From Luteimonas sp. RC10 (GTDB lineage Bacteria; Pseudomonadota; Gammaproteobacteria; Xanthomonadales; Xanthomonadaceae), in assembly GCF_014192745.1 (NCBI RefSeq), contig NZ_JACHYJ010000003.1, positions 1-64,000 on the forward strand: DNA of 64,000 bases, given 5' to 3'. A program made the position numbers and the translations under genes. Position 1 is the first letter of the stretch; the number at the start of each line of letters is the position of its first letter. The notes below the pieces were generated by a model. It saw only the letters and a program-made list of their open reading frames with translations. It was not told where the DNA came from and did not search any database. Shown piece after piece: positions 50,326 through 57,921 of this stretch.

Positions 50326-51381
50326 ATGCCCGACCGCGACGACCTCCACCACCGGGCGCGTGCCGCCGCTCTGCTGTTTCCGTCCCGGATCCGCCGTATG
50401 CGGATGCTCGGTGCGGTGCTGTGTGCGCTGCCGATCACCTCGGTCCTGGCCGAACGCGGTGCACCGGCCTGGCTCTGGATCGCGCTGGCGATCAACGCCG
50501 TGCTGTGGCCGCAGTTGGCCTGGCTGCGCGCGCAACGCGCGCATGACCCGGTCGCCACCGAGTACCGCAATCTCCTCGTCGATGCCGTGGTCGGCGGCCT
50601 GTGGATCGCGGCGATCGCGGTCAACCTGCTGCCGACGGTGGCCATCGCGTCGGTGTTGGCCTCCGATCGCTTGGCCGCCGGCGGATGGCGCCTGTTCTGG
50701 CGAGCCGCCATCGTGTTCGCGCTCGCCTTCGTGGCCGGCTGGGCGCTCGCCGGCTATCCGTTCGCGCCGGAGACCTCGTCGCGCACCCTCCTCGCCTGCA
50801 TTCCGCTGTTGGTCGGCTACCCCATCGCGTTGAGCCTGGTGACCTACCGGCTGGGCAGGACGATCGCCCGACAGAACCGCGAGCTCGAGCGCAGCAACCG
50901 AACCGATTCGGGCAGCGACCTGCCCAACCGGCGGCACTTCGACGTCCGGGTGCGCGATGCCTTGTCGCGCTTCGATCGGCACGGTGATCCGGCCACATTG
51001 CTGATGATCGACATCGACGCCTTCAAGTCGATCAACGACCACTACGGCCACGGCGTCGGCGATCTCGTGCTGCGACGGGTGGCCGATGTGCTGCGCACCG
51101 CCGCCGGCGCCACCGATACGCCGGCCCGGATCGGCGGGGACGAGTTCGCGATCCTGCTCGCCCCCGCCGGGCCGGCGCGCGCGGCCGCGGTGGCCGAGTA
51201 CGTCCGCGCCGGCATTGCCGCCCTCGGTTTCGACGGCCATCCGACGCTGGCGTGCACGGCCAGTATCGGCGTCTCGACGACACGCCCGGAGTTCGGCTCG
51301 CCGCCCGACTGGCTGCGCGATGCCGACAGCGCGCTCTACCGCGCCAAGGCCGCCGGGCGCAATCGGGTGACAGTGGCCTGA
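50326..51381 (+). CDS. MASE2-GGDEF diguanylate cyclase
   Basis: A 351-aa membrane enzyme predicted to make cyclic di-GMP. The N-terminal half (about 20-180) has several helices and the MASE2 pattern (RMRMLGAVL, NAVLWPQLAWL, HDPVATEYRNLLVDA), as in AdrA-type cyclases. The GGDEF domain at 195-350 keeps the active-site RIGGDEF (270-274). The inhibitory-site Arg is missing: the RxxD position reads GATD, so product feedback through that site is not expected. The signal sensed is unknown. Confidence 0.9.
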   Translation: MPDRDDLHHRARAAALLFPSRIRRMRMLGAVLCALPITSVLAERGAPAWLWIALAINAVLWPQLAWLRAQRAHDPVATEYRNLLVDAVVGGLWIAAIAVNLLPTVAIASVLASDRLAAGGWRLFWRAAIVFALAFVAGWALAGYPFAPETSSRTLLACIPLLVGYPIALSLVTYRLGRTIARQNRELERSNRTDSGSDLPNRRHFDVRVRDALSRFDRHGDPATLLMIDIDAFKSINDHYGHGVGDLVLRRVADVLRTAAGATDTPARIGGDEFAILLAPAGPARAAAVAEYVRAGIAALGFDGHPTLACTASIGVSTTRPEFGSPPDWLRDADSALYRAKAAGRNRVTVA

Positions 51382-51397
51382 GCCCCGGCGTATTCGC

Positions 51398-51973
51398 CTA
51401 GGGACTGGCGACGCCGCCCTGGCGTTCGGACGCACGTGGCGCCTCCACCGGCATCAGCAACCTCTCGCCGCGACGCGTCAACTGCGCCAACGCCATCGCC
51501 GCATCGCCGACCACCAGCGGTGCCGGCACCGACAGCATCAGATTCAGCGGCAGCCCGAACTCCTCGATGTTCCAGCCGTGCACATCGAGCACGCCGTCGG
51601 CTCCAATCGCCTCGGGATGGCGCTGGCGGATGCGCTGGGCCAGCGTGCCGCCCTCGGGGATATAGCCGTACACCGGCTTGCCGCGTGCGACCGCATAGCC
51701 CACCTCGAAGCAGGTGCCGCTGTCGGGCTCCGGTCCGCGGAAGAAATCCAGATTGGCGAGCACCGCATCGGCGCGTTCGATCAAACCGATGTTGGCCCGG
51801 TAGATCCACCGCGCCTGCTCGCCCGGATCGACAAGCGCCGCCGGCACGTCCTGATCGAGCGGATACAAGCCCTCGATGCCGAAGCGCGCGCACAGCGCTT
51901 TGAGCGCGGCCCCGCGCGCGCGGGCATCGGGCCGGAACACATCGGGTCCGGCGAGGTACAGGGAACGGATCAT
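51398..51973 (-). CDS. Nucleoside 2-deoxyribosyltransferase-like protein
   Basis: A 191-aa protein of the nucleoside 2-deoxyribosyltransferase (YtoQ/DRT) fold. SLYLAGPDVFRP at the start, the acidic DADAVLANLDFFRGPEPDSGTCFEVGYA (in pieces; the Glu is the catalytic candidate) and GKPVYGYIPE are the family motifs. It may exchange or hydrolyse bases on nucleosides for salvage. Start 51973 follows from MIRSLYLAGP. Convergent with the GGDEF gene. Confidence 0.82.
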   Translation of the reverse strand: MIRSLYLAGPDVFRPDARARGAALKALCARFGIEGLYPLDQDVPAALVDPGEQARWIYRANIGLIERADAVLANLDFFRGPEPDSGTCFEVGYAVARGKPVYGYIPEGGTLAQRIRQRHPEAIGADGVLDVHGWNIEEFGLPLNLMLSVPAPLVVGDAAMALAQLTRRGERLLMPVEAPRASERQGGVASP

Positions 51974-52166
51974 CGCAGCAAGTCCGACGGCAGGGACCGC
52001 ATTGTCGCGGCGCCGGCCGACATCGGGAATGCGACCCGATGCCGCTGACCTTGGGCAGCGCGGACAGACCGGCTCGGCGACTGCCTCCGCGATGCTTGCT
52101 GCGCGGGCGAGCGGCGGGCGCGGCAACGACGCCTCAAGCACCCTGCCCGTGCGCCAGATCGCTTGG

Positions 52167-52871
52167 CTACTCGTCGTTCCGGAACGACAACTGCCGGCGA
52201 AAGGTCGAAGTCGAGTCGGTCCCCGAACGCGGCGGAAACAGCGAGATCTCGCCAGCGCGAATGGCGCGATCGCGGATCTGCAGACCAATGCCCTCGGCAC
52301 GCTCGATCTCCACCCGGTCGACGCTGCCGTCAGGCGCGATGTGCATGACCCAGGCCAGTTCACCGACAAACGCTTCGGGCGCGATCGTCGCGTCGTAGTT
52401 GGGGCGCCCCAGCACATAGGGCATGTCCTGGGGCGTGGCCGCGATCAGCGCATCGAGCGTCGGATACACCTCGACTTCGCGGCTGCCGGCCGGCGCCGCG
52501 GCGCCATCCAGGTAGACCACCACACGCCACGTCCCTGGCGTCGCGTCCGGCGGCAATTGCGCGGGAAAGCAGCGCTTGCTGCCATCGAAATCCGGATGCG
52601 CCTGCTGCGCGACCACGCGCCCCGCCGTGTCACGCATCTCGATCGTCAGCCCCGATGTCGTGGCGTCGGCATCGAGCACCGCGACGCAGACCTGATGCCC
52701 GAAGCGCTCGCCAAGCACGAACGACCGCGTCTCCTGTCTGGCCAGCGCGCCCTCGGGCGTCTTGGACCACAGGAACTCGATATAGGGATCCGACGGGGAT
52801 GACGTTCCCGCCGCGGCCAGTGCGGCATCGCAGGCCAACACCAGCAACGCCCCCGCAAGACGCGCCTGCAT
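52167..52871 (-). CDS. Secreted protein with TonB-C-like C-terminus
   Basis: A 234-aa exported protein (signal ARLAGALLVLACDAALAAA). The central part looks like an immunoglobulin-like beta domain. The last 80 residues (FVGELAWVMHIAPDGSVDRV; RAIRAGEISLFPP) resemble the TonB C-terminal periplasmic domain, without a membrane anchor or Pro-rich linker. It is the gene immediately downstream of the graspetide precursor on the same strand (92-bp gap), so it could belong to that locus, for example in export or perception, but this is only positional. Confidence 0.6.
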   Translation of the reverse strand: MQARLAGALLVLACDAALAAAGTSSPSDPYIEFLWSKTPEGALARQETRSFVLGERFGHQVCVAVLDADATTSGLTIEMRDTAGRVVAQQAHPDFDGSKRCFPAQLPPDATPGTWRVVVYLDGAAAPAGSREVEVYPTLDALIAATPQDMPYVLGRPNYDATIAPEAFVGELAWVMHIAPDGSVDRVEIERAEGIGLQIRDRAIRAGEISLFPPRSGTDSTSTFRRQLSFRNDE

Positions 52872-52963
52872 GCGATCACTCCAGACCATAAAACCCCGGC
52901 GGCGATTGAATCGCCGCCAGGATCGGCGCCCGCGAAATCCTCAGACGCGCACGCACGATGGAC

Positions 52964-53158
52964 TCACAGATGCGGATCCGACACCAGCGGCGGATCGCTC
53001 TTGGGCGTGCAGGTGCCATGGTCGACCCACGAATCGGTCGGTTCGGCCAACGGGCCTGCCCCGCCACTGACGTGCGCAATTTCCTCGCGGGACAGCACGC
53101 GCGCCAACACCCGGCCTTCCACGGCCGCGGCCGTACGCTCTTCGGACTTCCTGGACAT
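52964..53158 (-). CDS. Graspetide-type RiPP precursor peptide
   Basis: A 64-aa peptide starting at ATG 53158 with GAGGAG five bases upstream. A charged leader (residues 1-33) ends RVLSREEIAHVSGG, a helix plus Gly-Gly pattern common in RiPP leaders. The predicted core (34-64) is rich in possible ester/amide partners: acceptors Thr41, Ser43, Thr49, Thr51, Lys53, Ser54, Ser60; donors Glu39, Asp42, Asp46, Asp55, Asp61; and one Cys50. It follows the ATP-grasp maturase gene by 110 bp on the same strand. Linkage pattern, group and bioactivity are unknown. Confidence 0.7.
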   Translation of the reverse strand: MSRKSEERTAAAVEGRVLARVLSREEIAHVSGGAGPLAEPTDSWVDHGTCTPKSDPPLVSDPHL

Positions 53159-53268
53159 AACCACTCCTCATGATTGGATGGGACACATCACATCATTGCC
53201 ACGACGTACCGCCGCGACATCGAAAGAGGCCGCGCTGAGCGGCTCCTGCGATCCTTGGACTTCGAAGG

Positions 53269-54375
53269 TCATTTCGAGATTAGCCCGTGCGCATGGGCCG
53301 AAACCGTGGCCTGCGTCAAAGTTGTCGGCTTCCCGGGCGCCGAATACCTGAAATCCGCACGCGCGGTTTCGATGAATTGGCAGAACGCATCGAGTACCGG
53401 CAGGTCCGGGCACCAGGACTCGATGAAGAAGAACTGGCCCGCCTCATTGACCTCCAGGAACTGCCAGTCGCCCTCCGGCGTGACGATGAAATCGAATCCT
53501 CCGCTCACGATGCCCAGCCGCGCCATGAGCGCGATGCAGGCCGCCTCGACCGCGCCAGGCAACTGCGCCGGCTCACAACGCCGGATCGATCTCTGGTCGA
53601 GCCGCCAGTCCAGGTCGCCGCCTTCGAGCGTGTTGGAGTCGATCCTGATTGCGAAGCAGCTGTGCCCGAAGAACTGCGCGCGGACCTCATAGGCCTTCGC
53701 AACCTTCTCCTGGAAGATGCCAGGCGTTGCACGCAACAACGCATCGGCCGGGAGATCGTCCACCCCGACCTTCGCGGTGTAGGTCTTCAGACTCGCCCCG
53801 TCTTCCTTCCAGATGTAGCCGCCGAGCGGCTTGTAGATGCAGTCCTCGACCTCGAGGATGAAGTCCCGGATCGTCGTCGGGTCGTTGCTGATCAACGTGC
53901 GCGGCACCGTGAGTCCGGCCGCCAGCCCATGACGGAACTGATGCGCCTTGACCTCGCACAGCAGGGACGCGGCCGGCGGGTTGATCCAGAACGCATCGGC
54001 GAAGGCCTCGGGATGCGAGCGCTCCGCCATCCGCAGCTCCTCGGTGCAGAACGCCTGGTCGCGCGGATCCACGTAGTCCGGCGACGACACCAGACGCCGC
54101 CGGCGATACCAGACCACATCGATCGCATCCGACGACACCGTCCGCCCATCGCAGACCAGCGTGCCCTGCATGCCCTCTCGTCCGAAGCGCATCGTGCTGG
54201 CGCTGAATTCGGGATAGTGGTCGCCCCGCCAGCGGACGACCTCATGCCCCCGCAACCGCAGCGCATGCCCGGCCACGGCCGCATGGAAATCGCCTTCCAC
54301 GGTGTGGATCAGCACGCAGCGCGTGCCGCCAGTCGCTTCGTCACGGCGCGCACCGCGCCCATCGTCTGTCTCCAA
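53269..54375 (-). CDS. MvdC/MvdD-family ATP-grasp RiPP maturase
   Basis: A 368-aa ATP-grasp ligase predicted to form side-chain ester or amide rings (graspetide/microviridin type) in the precursor at 52964. CVLIHTVEGDFHAAVAGHAL begins the pre-ATP-grasp domain, with an RRRRLVSSPDYVD loop. CIYKPLGGYIWKED has the nucleotide Lys, KAYEVRAQFFGHSCFAIRID the second strand pair, and FLEVNEAGQFFFIE the metal-binding Glu/Asn signature of this family. Start TTG 54375 is chosen because AGGAGGG (54381-54387) lies five bases upstream; the in-frame ATG at 54420 has no ribosome-binding site. Confidence 0.85.
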   Translation of the reverse strand: METDDGRGARRDEATGGTRCVLIHTVEGDFHAAVAGHALRLRGHEVVRWRGDHYPEFSASTMRFGREGMQGTLVCDGRTVSSDAIDVVWYRRRRLVSSPDYVDPRDQAFCTEELRMAERSHPEAFADAFWINPPAASLLCEVKAHQFRHGLAAGLTVPRTLISNDPTTIRDFILEVEDCIYKPLGGYIWKEDGASLKTYTAKVGVDDLPADALLRATPGIFQEKVAKAYEVRAQFFGHSCFAIRIDSNTLEGGDLDWRLDQRSIRRCEPAQLPGAVEAACIALMARLGIVSGGFDFIVTPEGDWQFLEVNEAGQFFFIESWCPDLPVLDAFCQFIETARADFRYSAPGKPTTLTQATVSAHAHGLISK

Positions 54376-54396
54376 GCCCGCCCTCCTGCAAGCAAA

Positions 54397-54679
54397 GTCC
54401 GCCCTTGCCTCTCGCTGCATGCGGCACACGCAGTGCCACTGCGAAACACACGCATCCGCGATGAATGCTCCGACCAGCCCAAGCCGCCCGACACTAGCAC
54501 GCAGACTGGTGGTGTCGAAATCCGGGCAGTTCAAGCGCGCGTGCGCAAGCGTGCATCCCCCGCATTGTCTGCATCCATCCAAGCCGAAAGACGGGCTGCT
54601 GAGACGTAGACAACAGGTGCACCAGGCCGAAACGAGCACAACAAAAAGCCCCGACCAAGGCCGGGGCTTTCGATGACAC
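54397..54679. repeat. Diverged repeat, left copy (tRNA-Thr downstream region and maturase promoter)
   Basis: This stretch, just upstream of the maturase TTG start, is similar to 58094-58380. Hand alignment of the last 79 bases (54601-54679 against 58302-58380) gives three mismatches; farther left the copies differ more and have small indels. It includes the tRNA terminator hairpin. Short open frames inside are not conserved between copies, so it is probably non-coding leader or promoter DNA. Confidence 0.85.
54646..54669 (-). terminator. tRNA-Thr terminator hairpin, left copy
   Basis: On the minus strand AAGCCCCGGCC-TT-GGTCGGGGCTT is an 11-bp stem followed by TTTTTG-like sequence (T run at 54643-54647). 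Here it follows only a partial tRNA, so it is likely a relic, but it also stands between the insertion and the maturase gene. Confidence 0.8.
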
Positions 54680-54728
54680 TGGTGCCGGAAATAGGAATCG
54701 AACCTACGACCTACGCATTACGAATGCG
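54680..54728 (-). repeat. Partial tRNA-Thr (3' 49 nt), attachment-site-like end of the insertion
   Basis: These 49 bases equal 58381-58429 exactly: CCA end, acceptor 3' strand, T-arm, variable loop and the anticodon loop with the 3' side of its stem. The match stops inside the anticodon stem, where site-specific recombinases that use tRNA 3' ends usually set their core. It marks the left boundary of the inserted DNA. Confidence 0.9.
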
Positions 54729-55247
54729 GCTTTCAACCCTTAAGTATCAACGCCTTATTGAATTCTGGACAAATTTATGGGACAAAATCGCGTCAAGAGG
54801 ACGCGCTCACGGCCCGACATAAGACCAAGCCCAACGTCAACGCCACGATCGCAGAACGGGCGGCGTACCACCAGATCCGGAGCCGGAAGATGGTCGACGG
54901 CGTATCGCGCAGCGTTCCCGACCTGCCACGGTGCAACTTCGACCCCACCAGCCAGCAGTCCAAGACGGAGGCTTATCGGAAAGCCGCACTGTTCGTCCTT
55001 CACTACAGGCCCAGACGGTGGGGCTGTGCATCAGGAGCAGATGACAGCAGAGGCTGAGGCCGACCGGACGCCGACGCTGGGCGACTATGATCGATCAGTA
55101 GTTTTCAGACGTAGTCAAACCGTCCGTGGAAATGGGGCAGCCCCCTTCCCGGTCTTAGGAGATGAGCCGCAACGTCCTCAGAATGGGCAGAACTGGCCAA
55201 CTCGGCCGACATCTCATACAACCTACTGCTTCTGAAGGCATCACCCC
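54729..55247. other. Left arm of the tRNA-Thr insertion, no recognisable intact gene
   Basis: About 520 bp without a gene I recognise. Next to the tRNA fragment, GGACAAA occurs at 54767-54773 and 54780-54786 (13-bp period), like arm sites beside integrase genes. A plus-strand frame from 54758 to 55057 (99 codons) has fairly protein-like composition in its middle (VPDLPRCNFDPTSQQS) and may be the decayed remnant of a gene. No recombinase motif was found. Confidence 0.5.
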
Positions 55248-56306
55248 ATGGCCGGCCGCAAGCACCACTACCTCCCCAGATTTCTGCAGCGCCCCTTCGC
55301 GTATCAGCAGCGCGGGAAGCACTTCTACGTTTACGCACACCATCGCGCACATGGAACCTACGGCACCAACGTCATGGAACTGGGCCAAGAACTGGACTTC
55401 TATGGCGGTCCTGAAGACACGTCGCTCGACGACGCAATGACTAAAGCCGAGCGGGAACTTAGCATCACGGTCAACCGTCTTAACGCGCAAGAACCTATTG
55501 AGCCCGAGGCTTGCGCAAGGCTGATCTGCGCATTGAGTTTTCGTACGAAGGGGATGCGCAATGCGCTGATAGAGACCTTCCCGGTGATCTTGGAGATAGT
55601 GCGCGAACGCCTCTTCGATGGGCGAGAGCTCTACGCGGAGCTCGACAAGAGCATGCATGACCCCGCTACGCGTCGCCGACTGATTTACGAGCGGCTCCGC
55701 AAAGAGAACCCCCATTTCAGCCGGGAGCAGCAGGCGCAGCTCTACTCGAAGATGCTCCCGAAGTGGAAGGCACTTGTGGCCCAGCACCAGCAGAACTTCG
55801 TGGATCAGACACACACCGTCATCGACCAGCTCATGACGAAGGTCGAGCAGGAAGCAGAGACACTGGCTAACCGGGCGTTTCTCGGCGCTCTATCACGTGT
55901 GCCGGCCACGACCCCTCGGATAATGCGCATGGTCGAGGAAATGAAGTTCATGGTCTGGGAAGCAACCGATGTAGAGCGCTTCATTCTTGGCGATTGCGGT
56001 CCCATCGCCCTTTTTACTGACGGGCAGCCTCGCCTGGCGCTGGGTTCGATCGAGGATGAGACGCATGCGTGCGCGGTGTTCCTGCCAATCTCGCCCACTC
56101 GCTGCATCGTCGGGCAGGAGGCTGGCTTCACCCACACGCTTTCAGTGGCGGATCTCAATCAGATCAGCGCCTCACTGTCCCATGAGTTCTTCGTGAGCAG
56201 TATGCCTGACGACGACGCATTGACCGAGCTGCGTTCCAGCATTGGTTCGCGCGTCCCCATTGTTAGCGACGACGACATGAGACGGATGCTCAGGGAAACG
56301 GACTAA
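55248..56306 (+). CDS. DUF4238 protein, cargo of the tRNA-Thr insertion
   Basis: A 352-aa soluble protein. The N-terminus KHHYLPRFLQRPF (residues 5-17) is the HxYxPxFL signature of DUF4238. A helical middle rich in Glu/Arg/Gln and a C-terminal FVSSMPDDDAL region follow. The family has no proven function; members are often found in mobile or defence-type islands. GAAGG lies nine bases before the ATG. Base composition is visibly lower in GC than in the neighbouring core genes. Convergent with the reverse transcriptase gene. Confidence 0.8.
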   Translation: MAGRKHHYLPRFLQRPFAYQQRGKHFYVYAHHRAHGTYGTNVMELGQELDFYGGPEDTSLDDAMTKAERELSITVNRLNAQEPIEPEACARLICALSFRTKGMRNALIETFPVILEIVRERLFDGRELYAELDKSMHDPATRRRLIYERLRKENPHFSREQQAQLYSKMLPKWKALVAQHQQNFVDQTHTVIDQLMTKVEQEAETLANRAFLGALSRVPATTPRIMRMVEEMKFMVWEATDVERFILGDCGPIALFTDGQPRLALGSIEDETHACAVFLPISPTRCIVGQEAGFTHTLSVADLNQISASLSHEFFVSSMPDDDALTELRSSIGSRVPIVSDDDMRRMLRETD

Positions 56307-56485
56307 CTCACCGGTGATTGTTGTACGCTAGTTCTCGCCATGGAACGATTTCAGCACAGCTCTTTGCCGAAACGGACACAATCGCAGCGGCTATCCCGTG
56401 GCTATCCAAGCTACCAAAGCAGGCGGAGATTGTGGCTGCCATAACGGCTGTACGTAGCTAATCGGAACTCAATCCTGCACAGCCT

Positions 56486-57754
56486 TTACTCCTGCATGAG
56501 CTTTCTGAAGCGTTTTCGGTGCTGCCTAAGCTGCTTCAGGATTGCTGGCGATCCTGTCGCAATGGACACACGCTTGACGTAGCTCGGGTAGCTTCGTTGA
56601 TGGTCTGGCGCGTGCTCTGTGTACTGCCGCAACAGGTACTTCTGCCGCTGCACCGAAAGAAGCGTCTTCCCATCCCTGCTCCTCGCCCTGGTGTGTTGGC
56701 GAACACCTGCCCGCATCTTCTTGAAGTAGCGCGCCACACCGGATGATCGCAGCAGAATGCGCTCTCCATCGAAAACCAACCCCAGGTACTGAAGGGGCTT
56801 TTCCGCCAACGGCATAAAGGCACATTCAAGCGTCTTTGCGGCCTGCATAGTCAGCCGAAGAGCAGCCAACTTGTCCTCCACAAGGTGCTTGAAATACGCT
56901 ACATGCTCGTCCTTCACAGCCACCAAGATGTCGTCACAATAGCGTCGGTAGTACCCGCTTAGATGGTGTGCGGCTTCGCTCATTTCCTTGTCGAAGGAAA
57001 GCATGTAGATATTAGAGATCAACGCGCTCATCGGCGAACCTTGAGGGATGCCCTTCCCAGCCTTGTTCACCTCGACCAATCCGCCAGCTCGGATTACGCC
57101 TCGAAACTCTGCTGGGTCGCAGATCTTCTCTCGATTTTCCAAAGCGCTACGACTCAGGCCAACCGCTTTGCGCGCTGCGATCAGTTCTACAGAAGCATGC
57201 TTTGTCAGAGACCGGAAAACAGCGTAGTGATCCGCTGGCAGCTTCGGCTTTCCAAGCAACTCAGCCCACCCCTGCTTGAGCAATGAGTGATCCAAGGAAC
57301 CGAAGAAATCCTTGACGTCAAACCCGAGCGCGACGCACGGCGTGTGTTCGGAGATCCAATCAAACGCCTCTTTGGCGAACTCGACGTTGGACTTGCCGAG
57401 TGAGCGAAACGCGATGACACACTCGTCTAACCCAGCAATCTTCAACGCCTGCTCGTAAAGTTCCGAGAGAAGGAAGTTGTAGTAGGCATAGATCGAGGCG
57501 TCAGCATGCGCCGCATAGCGGATATCGCGGACCTTGCTGCTCTTGAGCAATCGCCCCGTAGCCAATCTTTTGATGCGTGGACGGACTATGTCTAAGCGCA
57601 GGAAGGGAAAAAAAGCGTGTCGACTCACCGCCGCCGGATCCGAGACCAGACGCTCGCATTGCTTCGCAGTCAAAGGAACGTCGAAGTGCTTATAGCCCTG
57701 CTTTTTCTGAAGCGCAGCTTCCAGCGCTGAGCCAGGGGGAGTCCTCTTCCGCAC
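56486..57754 (-). CDS. Stand-alone reverse transcriptase, probable DRT2-type antiphage enzyme
   Basis: A 422-aa protein that is RT from end to end. GFDVKDFFGSLDH (motif A, Asp146), GIPQGSPMSALISNIYM (B), RRYCDDILV (C, catalytic YCDD at 272-275), KTLECAF (D) and LQYLGLVFDG (E) are all intact, so it should polymerise DNA. The N-terminal KQGYKHFDVPL, HAFFPFL and RDIRYAAHADASIYAYYN blocks resemble defence RTs of the unknown-group class. RT-only architecture, the YCDD box and a promoter about 290 nt upstream fit DRT2. Start is GTG 57754 with GAGGG upstream. Retron or group II intron RT is less likely (no maturase domain, no msr/msd). Confidence 0.8.
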   Translation of the reverse strand: MRKRTPPGSALEAALQKKQGYKHFDVPLTAKQCERLVSDPAAVSRHAFFPFLRLDIVRPRIKRLATGRLLKSSKVRDIRYAAHADASIYAYYNFLLSELYEQALKIAGLDECVIAFRSLGKSNVEFAKEAFDWISEHTPCVALGFDVKDFFGSLDHSLLKQGWAELLGKPKLPADHYAVFRSLTKHASVELIAARKAVGLSRSALENREKICDPAEFRGVIRAGGLVEVNKAGKGIPQGSPMSALISNIYMLSFDKEMSEAAHHLSGYYRRYCDDILVAVKDEHVAYFKHLVEDKLAALRLTMQAAKTLECAFMPLAEKPLQYLGLVFDGERILLRSSGVARYFKKMRAGVRQHTRARSRDGKTLLSVQRQKYLLRQYTEHAPDHQRSYPSYVKRVSIATGSPAILKQLRQHRKRFRKLMQE

Positions 57755-57882
57755 CTTCGATCCCTCAATTTCTACAGGGTGGAGCTGGCTGTGGCGACCA
57801 ATTGCCCCCCCTGCTGGTAATGCACAGATCCCATCTCAGGAGATCCTACCCACCCTAGTCAGTGCCAGGGTTTAGCCACGCA

Positions 57883-57888
57883 TATACA
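57883..57888 (+). promoter_or_regulatory. -10-like box of the latent antisense gene
   Basis: TATACA lies 39 bp before the ATG at 57922 on the plus strand. No -35 is present 17 bp upstream, while a perfect TTGACA lies downstream at 57943-57948. The order becomes a usable promoter only if copies of the segment are joined head to tail. Confidence 0.35.
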
Positions 57889-57921
57889 AGATACTTGTAC
57901 ACCTTGCTCACGGAGGAACTT

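Noticed and set aside
53168..53413. Second small peptide gene between maturase and precursor
   Set aside because: Most of it overlaps the maturase C-terminus in another frame, and it lacks a leader-like pattern or ribosome-binding site.
54376..54639. Longer N-terminus of the ATP-grasp maturase
   Set aside because: The extra 88 residues are Cys/Arg-rich, come from the non-coding repeat, and are not kept in frame in the other repeat copy. The TTG with AGGAGGG is a better start.
56486..57754. RT as part of a retron or group II intron
   Set aside because: No maturase or endonuclease domain, no domain V-like hairpin downstream, and no msr/msd inverted repeats found by eye. The protein is RT-only.
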